The notes under the pieces were generated by a model. That model did no database searches. It was given only the letters and a program-made list of their open reading frames with translations, and was not told the origin of the DNA. From Bryobacteraceae bacterium CoA2 C42 (GTDB lineage: Bacteria; Acidobacteriota; Terriglobia; Bryobacterales; Bryobacteraceae), in contig JAINDL010000108.1 in the NCBI GenBank assembly GCA_019931245.1, positions 1 through 33,173 of the forward strand: DNA of 33,173 bases, in the 5' to 3' direction. Positions 1 to 6,412 of the stretch are shown here, piece by piece (the first letter of the stretch is position 1; the number at the start of each line of letters is the position of its first letter). The position numbers and the translations under genes were made by a program.

Positions 1-27
1 CCGTCAGCTACCATGTCTTACCGAGAT

Positions 28-798
28 CTACATGGGTGGAATCCTCCTCCACTGGTAATTTGCGCCGTTGGGGCGCACTGAGAAAACCGGGCTAGTCGTC
101 CATGACTTCATGCGCCAGTCCCGCCTCGCCAGTTCCTCGACGACGGGAATGAGCGATCCGTATTCAAGGTACAGCCCGAAGATAGCGCGCACCCGCTCCG
201 CCTCGGCGTGATTCACCACGATGGCGCCACCCTCCGGCGCCACGTCATAGCCGAGGATCAGGTTGCCGCCGACCCATTTGCCTTTTCGGCGTGCCGCGCT
301 CATCTTGTCGCGCGTCCGCTCAGAAATCATCTCGCGCTCGAACTGGGCAAAGGAGAGCAGCACGTTCAGCGTCAAGCGTCCCAGGGAGTTCATCGGATTG
401 AGCTGCTGCGTCACGGAAACGAAGGTGGCTCCTCGCTTATCGAGGACTTCGATGATCCGGGCGAAGTCGAGCAACGAGCGCGTGAGCTGGTCGACCTTAT
501 AGACCACCACGCAGTTTACGACGCCCGATTCAATGTCGGCCAGCAAACGCTTCAGCGCCGGCCGATCCATGTTGGCGCCCGTGTAGCCGCCGTCGTCGTA
601 CTTCTGCGGAAGGGGCAGCCAGCCCTCGTGGCGCTGGCTATTGATGTACGCCTCCGCCGCTTCGCGCTGGGCGTCGAGCGTGTTGAACGACTGCTCCAAT
701 CCTTCATCGGTCGACTTCCGGGTGTAGATTGCGCACCGCACAATCTTGGCGGCAGGGAGCCCGGTCGTGGGCGAGAACGCTGTCCGCTCAGCGACCAT
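28..798 (-). pseudogene. Serine recombinase (resolvase/invertase family), C-terminally truncated
   Basis: The N-terminal catalytic domain of a large serine recombinase is intact. Ser29 sits in the motif YTRKSTDEG, the conserved arginine is in DQLTRS (Arg107), and the long helix SFAQFEREMISERTRDKM follows at about 149-166. The start of the 'recombinase' DNA-binding domain is seen to about residue 233 (LARRDWRMKSWT). Homology-like sequence then stops near base 97 and the frame ends about 23 residues later, giving 256 aa where such enzymes usually have 450-700. The ATG at 798 is chosen because AAGGAGGT lies 6 bases upstream; it overlaps the DUF2924 gene by 11 bp. The enzyme class cuts and rejoins DNA at att-like sites through a phosphoserine link. 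Without the zinc-ribbon and coiled-coil part it is probably inactive. Confidence 0.85.
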
Positions 799-1309
799 GG
801 CGCACCTCCTTATCCAGGGCGAAGAACTTGAAGCCATTCCAGCGGGTGCCGGTGATTTGGTTGGCGATCGTGCTCAGCGAGGTATAGTGGCGCCCGTCAT
901 ATTCAAAACCGTCGTCGAGCACTTTGACGACGATGTGCCGTCCGCGGTAGTTCTTCATAATCAGGCTGCCCGGCATGGGAAGCCGGGAATCGATGCCTGG
1001 GTGAATGACGCGAACCGTTGCGGCCAACTCCGGCGGAATGGCGTTCTCCTGGCGGCTCCGGACGTTGTTCGAGACGCGAGCACGAAGGTCGGTCTGCCGG
1101 GCAATCGACAGTGCGAGTTGCCGGACGGCTTCGGGCAGGCCACCGGCCTTGGCGGCCTGAAGTTTCCAGGCGATTTTGCGCCGCAGGTGCTGGCAACTGC
1201 TGATGGGGTGAACTCTGCCGAACAGAGCCCGGCGGACATCCTGGAGGGCTTGCGGGCCCAGGCTGGGCAGCTCGGAGATTAGAGGTAAGTGATCTGTTTT
1301 CATCGGCAT
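788..1309 (-). CDS. DUF2924-family protein, recombinase-associated
   Basis: This 173-aa protein has the typical features of DUF2924: an N-terminal helical part (about 10-60) and a C-terminal part with SLIMKNYRGRHIVVKVLDDG followed by FEYDGRHYTSLSTIANQITG and TRWNGFKFF. The family is commonly encoded directly upstream of a large serine recombinase in prophages and integrated elements, as here. Its biochemical role is not established, though the small C-terminal beta domain could bind nucleic acid. The ATG at 1309 has AAGGAG 8 bases upstream; a second ATG lies at 1303. The gene overlaps the preceding small ORF by 10 bp and the recombinase by 11 bp, so the three are probably translated together. 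Confidence 0.8.
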   Translation of the reverse strand: MPMKTDHLPLISELPSLGPQALQDVRRALFGRVHPISSCQHLRRKIAWKLQAAKAGGLPEAVRQLALSIARQTDLRARVSNNVRSRQENAIPPELAATVRVIHPGIDSRLPMPGSLIMKNYRGRHIVVKVLDDGFEYDGRHYTSLSTIANQITGTRWNGFKFFALDKEVRHGR

Positions 1310-1509
1310 GCAGCGAACTCCTTGTTCTGACGTGTCAACGTCAGTTCATTAACGCTCTGCTGCCGAGTGTTATCAAGTACTTGCGTTGACGGCGGAGCGC
1401 TTGCCGATGGCGGGAGCAACCGCGAACGTGAATGGCGCTGGTAGGCGGTCGCCAGGAGTTCGACGAGGTCCCGAATGATGTCCTCAGTCTGGATTTTGCG
1501 GGTGTTCAT
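1300..1509 (-). CDS. Small hypothetical protein at head of recombinase cassette
   Basis: This is a 69-aa ORF. Its N-terminal half (MNTRKIQTEDIIRDLVELL) predicts an amphipathic helix; the C-terminal half is low in structure and rich in Ser, Pro and Arg. It has no domain I can name. It is kept because its stop overlaps the DUF2924 start by 10 bp, a coding arrangement that fits the following overlap, and because short ORFs are often found first in DUF2924-recombinase cassettes. Only a weak SD-like AGGGAA precedes the ATG. It could be an accessory regulator or a spurious ORF. Confidence 0.45.
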   Translation of the reverse strand: MNTRKIQTEDIIRDLVELLATAYQRHSRSRLLPPSASAPPSTQVLDNTRQQSVNELTLTRQNKEFAACR

Positions 1510-1702
1510 GATTCCGTTCCCTGGGGTGGCTGGAAGACCGCCAGCGGAAGGTCATGGGGAACTCGGAAGGACTCGATAAGGGCCGAAGAGCCGCTATGGG
1601 TTCGTTTTCCAACGTCCACCCACAAAGGCTCCCGCTTGGCGGCCTTCCCGTCATCTGGTGCTGTGAGGCGCTATCGAGCGCCTGTCAATATATACTCCCG
1701 GG

Positions 1703-1851
1703 AGTTGGAAGATTTTCGGAAATCGTACCGGCGTTTGGGAAGAATTTCAGCCTTGACGGCGATGCGTCCAGGGCCACGTCGTGGTCCGTGGATCACGTCC
1801 GGTGCCGGCCAGCCAAGGCAGACATCCAGCAGTAGCGGCTTGGGTTGCAAG
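1703..1851. repeat. 149-bp direct repeat, copy 1
   Basis: Bases 1703-1851 match 4948-5096 in the same orientation at 146 of 149 positions. The three differences are A/G at 1727, A/G near 1828 and C/T at 1848. Identity stops sharply at both ends. The unit contains a short perfect palindrome (CCACGTCGTGG) inside weaker arms GCCTTG and CAAGGC, so it could fold as RNA or DNA. Neither strand gives a recognisable protein. It may be an end or fragment of a repeated element. Confidence 0.9.
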
Positions 1852-2009
1852 TAACACCATGATCGGGCTCATACGTTCCCGGCTGTTGCAGCCCACGACA
1901 TCCGGCGCGAAGACGGGCTCTGCGATCCGGCCCAGCAGCCGCAGCACAAAGCCCAACAGGCTGTCAGGCACGAGCAAGCCGCCAGTTCCTGAGGTAACCC
2001 AGCTCACCC

Positions 2010-2053
2010 GGCCCGCCCTCCCATCAAAAGGAGCGGCGGGCCTTTCTCTTTCT
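2010..2053 (+). terminator. Rho-independent terminator-like hairpin
   Basis: The arms GGCCCGCC and GGCGGGCC (8 bp) are extended inward by CTCC/GGAG around a CATCAAAA loop. The sequence after the hairpin is pyrimidine-rich (TTTCTCTTTCT). No plus-strand gene was identified immediately upstream, so it may belong to a lost gene or insulate the peptidase gene from read-through. Confidence 0.6.
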
Positions 2054-2290
2054 CCCCGTTGTTTCTTACTCCCCGAAAAAAAGGAACTTACTCCCGTACC
2101 CCTGTCCCGCCCCAAAATGAACCTTTCGCTCTGTAGGAGCACCCAGACCCAACCCGGAAAATCAAACTATTCGTACTAGTTCGGCCAATTACATCCGCTC
2201 CGCCCGGCTCTCCCTCTCCTGGCGTCGCAGTCTCTGGCTTCCCATCCAAGCGAAGCGCTCCCATCTACCCAGCGTAGTAGGCATAGAAGC

Positions 2291-4255
2291 ATGAAACCTG
2301 AAACTTTCGCCCCGACCATCAAACTAGGTTTGGCCACCGGCCTCCTCCTCGCCACCACCGTCACCACCCTTCTCGCCCAGCCCGGTAAACTCGCTCCCGA
2401 CCTCGCCGGCCTCGACCCCAGCGAAACCATCGACGTCATCATCCAACTCGAAGACACTCCCGCCCCCCGACCCGGTGCCCCCCGTCCCGCCCGGCCCCTC
2501 GCCCTCGGCGGCGTCAACCTCGCCGCTCAACGCCCCGTCCGCGAACTCGGCCTCATCAATGGCCTCGTCGCCCGCCTTCCGGCGGCCTCCCTCGCCTCCC
2601 TCGCCGCCGACCCGCGCGTTAAGTACATCTCCCCCGACCGCCCCGTCACTGCCTCCACCCAAAACGCCATCCCGGCCATCAACGCCAAAGCGGCCCAAGC
2701 CGCCGGCTTCGACGGCAAGGGCATTGGCATCGCCGTCATCGACAGTGGGATCAACACCCACGTCGATTTTCGCGACGACTCTTGCGGCATCAATACGAAC
2801 CGCATCGTCTTCCGGCAGAACTTCGCTCCGGCGGACGCCGCCTATTCCGCACCAGGCACCACAGTCGGTCCCGGCACGCCACGCCCCGACCTTTACGGTC
2901 ACGGCACCCACGTCGCCGGTATTCTCGCGGGTAACGGTAAGTGTTCCGAGGAGAATATAAACGGCGCGTCTAGATGGATTGGAACTCTTCCTAGCCTTAG
3001 TCCATATGGGTTCATACCAAACCCCGACCGAAACAAGTTCATCGGCGTAGCCCCCAAGGCTCACCTCATCGACCTCCGGGCCCTCAACAGCATGGGCATC
3101 GGCACCGACTTCTCCGTGATTCAGGCCATCGATCGGGCCATCGCCCTCAGAACCACCCACAACATCCGCGTCATCAACCTCTCTCTTGGACGGCCTGTCA
3201 AGGAGTCCTACATCCTGGACCCCCTTTGTCAAGCCGTCGAACGCGCCTGGAAGGCGGGTATTGTCGTTGTTGTCGCCGCAGGCAACCGCGGCCGCGTCGA
3301 ATCGGTCGTGGACAAAAGCGGCAAATCCTACAAAATCGACGGTTACGGCACCATCGGCTCACCCGCCAATGACCCCTTCGTCCTTACCGTTGGCGCCACG
3401 CGCGACATGGACACCCCCACTCGCGCGGATGACCTGATCGCTTCCTACAGTTCGAAAGGTCCCAGCGGGATCGATCGGATTGTCAAACCGGACCTGATCG
3501 CCCCAGGAAACCGTCTTTTCTCTAGTCACCTCGGTATTCCCGAGCTACAGTTTTCCACCTCTGGCATGCCCCCAACTCCGGCAGGCGCAGGCTACTTCCT
3601 CTACCAGAATTTCCCGTTTAACATAACGATGAAGTCGGGGGGGCGTGCGTATGTTGTGTTTCCGGGCAACTACATCGAACTCAGCGGCACCAGCATGGCG
3701 ACCCCCATGGTCGCCGGCGCCGCCGCCCTCCTCCTCCAGAAGACCCCCACGCTTACCCCGGATGCCGTCAAAGCCAGACTCATGAAGACGGCGACCAAGT
3801 CTTTCCCCACCCGCAGCACCTTCGGCACCCAAACCATCCAGTACGATATTTTCACCGTCGGTGCCGGCTACCTCGACGTCATGGCCGCCCTCAACAACAA
3901 CGACTTGGCCCCCGCCGGCAAATCCGCCCTCTCCCCGACGGCTACCTACACCTGCGGTGCCGCCGGCGGCGCCGGCTGCGTCAAAATCACCCACTCCGCC
4001 AACTCGCTGTTCACCAACGCCAAAACTGCCACCACCTGGAGCAGTTCCGTTCTCTGGGGCGATAGCGTCCTGTGGGGCGACAGCGTCCTGTGGGGCGACA
4101 GCGTCCTGTGGGGCGATAGCGTCGTCTGGGGAGACTCCCGCTCCTCCGGCTTCAGCCTCCTCTGGGGCGATAGCCTCTTGTGGGGCGATAGCGTCCTCTG
4201 GGGTGACACCACCACCGTCCAGTCCCTCAACATCCTCGGTCGGGGCGACCAGTAA
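2291..4255 (+). CDS. Secreted S8 (subtilisin-like) serine peptidase with C-terminal WGDS repeats
   Basis: This is a 654-aa exported protease. A signal peptide spans residues 1-30, ending TTLLAQ. An I9-like propeptide lies at about 35-117. The catalytic domain shows Asp151 in AVIDSG, His204 in GHGTHVAG, oxyanion Asn332 in VVAAGNRG and Ser468 in SGTSMATPMVAG, so it should be active. Two loops are enlarged, after the His motif (about 214-248) and between IAPGN and SGTS (about 408-464); both are written in lower-GC codons than the rest. The C-terminus carries nine six-residue units of the SVLWGD type (bases 4049-4210). The gene stands alone between 149-bp direct repeats. Its substrate and the function of the repeats are unknown. 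Confidence 0.93.
   Translation: MKPETFAPTIKLGLATGLLLATTVTTLLAQPGKLAPDLAGLDPSETIDVIIQLEDTPAPRPGAPRPARPLALGGVNLAAQRPVRELGLINGLVARLPAASLASLAADPRVKYISPDRPVTASTQNAIPAINAKAAQAAGFDGKGIGIAVIDSGINTHVDFRDDSCGINTNRIVFRQNFAPADAAYSAPGTTVGPGTPRPDLYGHGTHVAGILAGNGKCSEENINGASRWIGTLPSLSPYGFIPNPDRNKFIGVAPKAHLIDLRALNSMGIGTDFSVIQAIDRAIALRTTHNIRVINLSLGRPVKESYILDPLCQAVERAWKAGIVVVVAAGNRGRVESVVDKSGKSYKIDGYGTIGSPANDPFVLTVGATRDMDTPTRADDLIASYSSKGPSGIDRIVKPDLIAPGNRLFSSHLGIPELQFSTSGMPPTPAGAGYFLYQNFPFNITMKSGGRAYVVFPGNYIELSGTSMATPMVAGAAALLLQKTPTLTPDAVKARLMKTATKSFPTRSTFGTQTIQYDIFTVGAGYLDVMAALNNNDLAPAGKSALSPTATYTCGAAGGAGCVKITHSANSLFTNAKTATTWSSSVLWGDSVLWGDSVLWGDSVLWGDSVVWGDSRSSGFSLLWGDSLLWGDSVLWGDTTTVQSLNILGRGDQ
4049..4210 (+). 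repeat. 18-bp coding tandem repeat (VLWGDS hexads)
   Basis: There are nine consecutive 18-base units at the 3' end of the S8 peptidase gene. Eight encode V/L-L/V-W-G-D-S/T and one, the sixth, is degenerate (RSSGFS). The DNA copies are nearly identical (TGGGGCGA core), so copy number could change by slippage or recombination. The protein pattern suggests a regular short beta-strand stack or a surface-binding tail. Confidence 0.9.
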
Positions 4256-4494
4256 CCGAAACCAACTCCCCAACCGACCCGGCGCGCCCCCTCGTCCCAA
4301 GAGGCCAAGCGCGCCGTTTCGTTTCCCTCCCTCCCGCCGTGCCTCATCCGTCATCCATCCCCTACCATCCCCTCCCTGCGCCATCGCCCCTTCAATCTCG
4401 CCGTCCTGCCCGCTCTCGCCTACGCCACCCACATCCTGGTTCTTCCGCCTCCTGCACCAGCACGCGGCGGTCCACCACTGCTCCGGCGCCCTCC

Positions 4495-4770
4495 GAGCGC
4501 ACAGGCCAGGCAGACCCGGCGCCAACGGGCGAGGAACCCGCCCATCCCGCCGGGCCGTAGCAAGTCCGTTGTGCGCGGTTCCATAAGAGCGCACAGGCCA
4601 GGCAGGCCCGGCGCCAACGGGCGAGGAACCCGCCCATCCCGCCGGGCCGTAGCGAGTCCGTTGTGCGCGGTTCCATAAGAGCGCACAGGCCGCGCAGGCC
4701 CGGCGCCAACGGGCGAGGAACCCGCCCATCCCGCCGGGCCGTAGCAAGTCCGTTGTGCGGTTCCTCAGAA
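4495..4770. repeat. Three tandem ~92-bp repeats
   Basis: Three copies begin at about 4495, 4587 and 4679 with GAGCGCACAGGCC and continue through a shared core (GGCGCCAACGGGCGAGGAAC, CCCGCCGGGCCGTAG) to TCCGTTGTGCGCGGTTCC. They differ by only a few bases; the third copy loses a CG near its end and then diverges. Each unit has internal GGGCG/CGCCC complementarity. The period is not a multiple of three in all steps and no gene runs through, so it is probably non-coding. Confidence 0.85.
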
Positions 4771-4947
4771 GCGTCGCGCCCGCGTAGACCGGGACCAAAG
4801 GAGAAGGAACCTACGACGGCGTGACTCGGTAATGCAAACTGACGAGGTTCAGGCAGCGGACGTAGGCCGAATGGCTACAAACTGGTGCCCTTGGAGGCAG
4901 TCGCGTAACTCATTGATTCCAAGGCCTCGGAGACGCGGTTCCCCAGA

Positions 4948-5096
4948 AGTTGGAAGATTTTCGGAAATCGTGCCGGCGTTTGGGAAGAATTTCAGCCTTG
5001 ACGGCGATGCGTCCAGGGCCACGTCGTGGTCCGTGGATCACGTCCGGTGCCGGCCAGCCAAGGCAGACATCCGGCAGTAGCGGCTTGGGTTGTAAG
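4948..5096. repeat. 149-bp direct repeat, copy 2
   Basis: This is the partner of 1703-1851, with the same orientation and three mismatches. The two copies bracket the S8 peptidase and the tandem repeats, with 3245 bp from start to start. Recombination between them would delete or amplify the peptidase gene. Confidence 0.9.
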
Positions 5097-5254
5097 CGGC
5101 CTTGGCCCTCCAACCTGGACGAAGCCGTCAACAAACGGGCCCGGTCAACAAGAGAAACGGGAGAATTCGGGAGGGAATTCCCGGGGGATCGACTTGAAAA
5201 CGTCCAACCGGCTGCGCTGATCAACGGGCTGCAAAGTAGACGCGAGAGACCGCC

Positions 5255-5285
5255 TATCCCTAAGTAATTGCGCCACATAGGGATA
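5255..5285. repeat. Small inverted repeat
   Basis: The sequence TATCCCTA at 5255-5262 is perfectly complemented by TAGGGATA at 5278-5285 around a 15-base loop. It has no T-run, so it is not a clear terminator. It could be a protein-binding site or chance. Confidence 0.35.
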
Positions 5286-5316
5286 TTCCTGGCAGCCGGG
5301 AAAGTCGATGAAATCA

Positions 5317-5346
5317 ATAAAAAAGGGCCTGAAATTCAGGGCCTCA
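5317..5346 (-). terminator. Terminator of tRNA-Gln (minus strand)
   Basis: Read on the minus strand, a GGCCCTGAA / TTCAGGCC hairpin-like element is followed by CCCTTTTTTATT. It starts 7 bases past the CCA end of tRNA-Gln, so it probably ends transcription of the tRNA and possibly of the pseudopilin operon upstream. Confidence 0.7.
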
Positions 5347-5352
5347 AAACTT

Positions 5353-5426
5353 TGGCTCCCCAGCCTGGATTCGAACCAAGATTCACGGCGTCAAAGGCCG
5401 CTGTCCTACCATTAGACGACCGGGGA
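5353..5426 (-). tRNA. tRNA-Gln (anticodon TTG)
   Basis: The minus strand folds as a complete 74-nt cloverleaf. The acceptor stem is TCCCCGG with CTGGGGA (one G-T pair), then discriminator G and an encoded CCA. The anticodon stem is GCGGC/GCCGT with loop CTTTGAC, giving anticodon TTG. The T arm is CTTGG-TTCGAAT-CCAGG. It lies 22 bp after the stop codon of a pseudopilin gene on the same strand and may be co-transcribed with it. Confidence 0.95.
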
Positions 5427-5448
5427 GCGTTAACCCAACTCTTTTAGT

Positions 5449-5853
5449 TTACCACTCTGAATACTTCGTGCCTTCTAAACTGATTTTTTCTGACGAACTG
5501 CGGATGTCAAATATTCCAGGCTCGCTCTGACTGGCCGACACTGCCGCCTCCTCCATGATCAAACGCCAGGAGGAGTTGTTGCCCACAATCGGATCGACCG
5601 GGATCTGCCGCAGATAGCCCTCCCGCGCCAGATCCTCTAAACTCTGCGGCGCCTTCTGCTTGTCGTAGGTGTACTCGTCAATCACCGCCCGCATCGTAAA
5701 CAGATTCTGCCGCAGCACACTCTCGCGCGCCCGGATCACCGACTTGTTGTAGAGCGGCACCGCCACGCTGACCACCACCAGCACGATGGCCATCACCACC
5801 ATCAACTCCACCAGCGTGAAACCACGCCTACCACTCCGCATACGGCGTTCCAT
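5449..5853 (-). CDS. Type II secretion-type pseudopilin (GspG-like), second copy
   Basis: This is a 134-aa prepilin-like protein. A basic leader ends in RRG and is followed by FTLVELMVVMAIVLVVVSVA, so cleavage falls between Gly and Phe with the required Glu at +5. The hydrophobic helix is followed by a short globular domain ending GTKYSEW. The ATG at 5853 is preceded by GGAGAAGG and overlaps the upstream pseudopilin gene by 26 bp; an ATG at 5841 is the alternative. Family members are processed by a prepilin peptidase and build a short periplasmic pseudopilus that works with a secretin. The C-terminus resembles that of the upstream copy, suggesting duplication. Confidence 0.88.
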   Translation of the reverse strand: MERRMRSGRRGFTLVELMVVMAIVLVVVSVAVPLYNKSVIRARESVLRQNLFTMRAVIDEYTYDKQKAPQSLEDLAREGYLRQIPVDPIVGNNSSWRLIMEEAAVSASQSEPGIFDIRSSSEKISLEGTKYSEW

Positions 5854-6412
5854 CGGCTGCCTTCTCCATCGTCTTCGAATACACGTCAAACACATTCTGC
5901 CCGCCCCAGGCCGACGACTTCGGATCATCCCGCGAAGAACGCTTGCCCCACTCGGCCGAGTTGGTAAAAGGATCCTTCGGCATCCGCCGGAGGAACCGTA
6001 CCTTCTTCTCACCACTGTCGCTCAGGCTCCCGGAAGGCTGCCCGGGCGCGCCGGGAATCCCCTGTTGCTGCGGCCCCATGACGCCGCCGAATCCTCCCGC
6101 CCCCGCCGCGGTCGCCCCGCCGCCGGGTTGGCCGGTCACCTTCACGCCGTCCACCAGCATCTCGAGCGTCTCCGGGTAGCCGTCCGCATCCGCCTTCACC
6201 TGGCCCAACTGTCCTTTGTCCGCCATGTCCTTATAGCGGTCGATCGCTGTGCGGATCTCGCGCAGCGCAAAGCGCAGCTCTTTTTCTTTGTCGCGGCGAA
6301 CCTTGTTCCGCGCCAGCGGCACGGCCATCGACGTCAACAGAACAAGAATCGTGAACGCCACGATCAGTTCAATCAGCGTCATTCCCCGTTGCTGGCGCCG
6401 GCGCGTCCTCAT
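5828..6412 (-). CDS. Type II secretion-type pseudopilin (GspG-like), first copy
   Basis: This is a 194-aa prepilin-like protein. The leader MRTRRRQQRG is cleaved before MTLIELIVAFTILVLLTSMA, with Glu at +5. A Gly/Gln/Pro-rich linker (about 95-125) is unusual for GspG and precedes a tail with the GspG-like words DPFTNSAEW and NVFDVYS, ending GTPYAEW. The ATG overlaps the secretin stop (ATGA), indicating translational coupling. It probably acts as a pseudopilus subunit in the inner membrane and periplasm. No secretion ATPase, GspF-type protein or prepilin peptidase lies in the window. Confidence 0.88.
   Translation of the reverse strand: MRTRRRQQRGMTLIELIVAFTILVLLTSMAVPLARNKVRRDKEKELRFALREIRTAIDRYKDMADKGQLGQVKADADGYPETLEMLVDGVKVTGQPGGGATAAGAGGFGGVMGPQQQGIPGAPGQPSGSLSDSGEKKVRFLRRMPKDPFTNSAEWGKRSSRDDPKSSAWGGQNVFDVYSKTMEKAADGTPYAEW

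Larger units (their letters stand above)
1510..2290. other. 781-bp gene-free stretch with repeat copy and terminator
   Basis: I find no convincing gene. The open frames have no recognisable motif and compete on both strands. The stretch contains copy 1 of a 149-bp repeat (1703-1851), a GC-rich hairpin followed by T-rich sequence (2010-2053), and an upstream region for the peptidase gene at 2291. It may be the degraded remains of a mobile element, but no terminal inverted repeats or transposase motifs were recognised. Confidence 0.6.
4256..5316. other. About 1.06-kb gene-free accessory stretch
   Basis: I see no supported gene. The stretch holds three ~92-bp tandem repeats (about 4495-4770), the second 149-bp direct repeat (4948-5096), a GAATTC-containing short inverted region near 5163-5185 and an 8-bp inverted repeat (5255-5285). 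Long minus-strand open frames here are artefacts of GC-rich repeats. The stretch ends at the tRNA-Gln terminator. Confidence 0.6.

Noticed and set aside
1747-2142. A 131-codon minus-strand ORF across the first 149-bp repeat
   Set aside because: No motif, no SD, and the frame is not maintained in the second repeat copy's flanks; treated as non-coding.
4495-4770. Possible CRISPR array
   Set aside because: Units are contiguous 92-bp tandem copies without unique spacers, and there are no cas genes.
4392-4798. Minus-strand ORFs with repeated LRPGGMGGFLARWRRA words
   Set aside because: The apparent protein repeat is the translation of the ~92-bp DNA tandem repeat; frames shift between copies and there is no start signal or motif.
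5353-5426. tRNA-Gln as an occupied attachment site with a duplicated 3' end in the window
   Set aside because: I could not find a second copy of the tRNA 3' segment in bases 1-5300.
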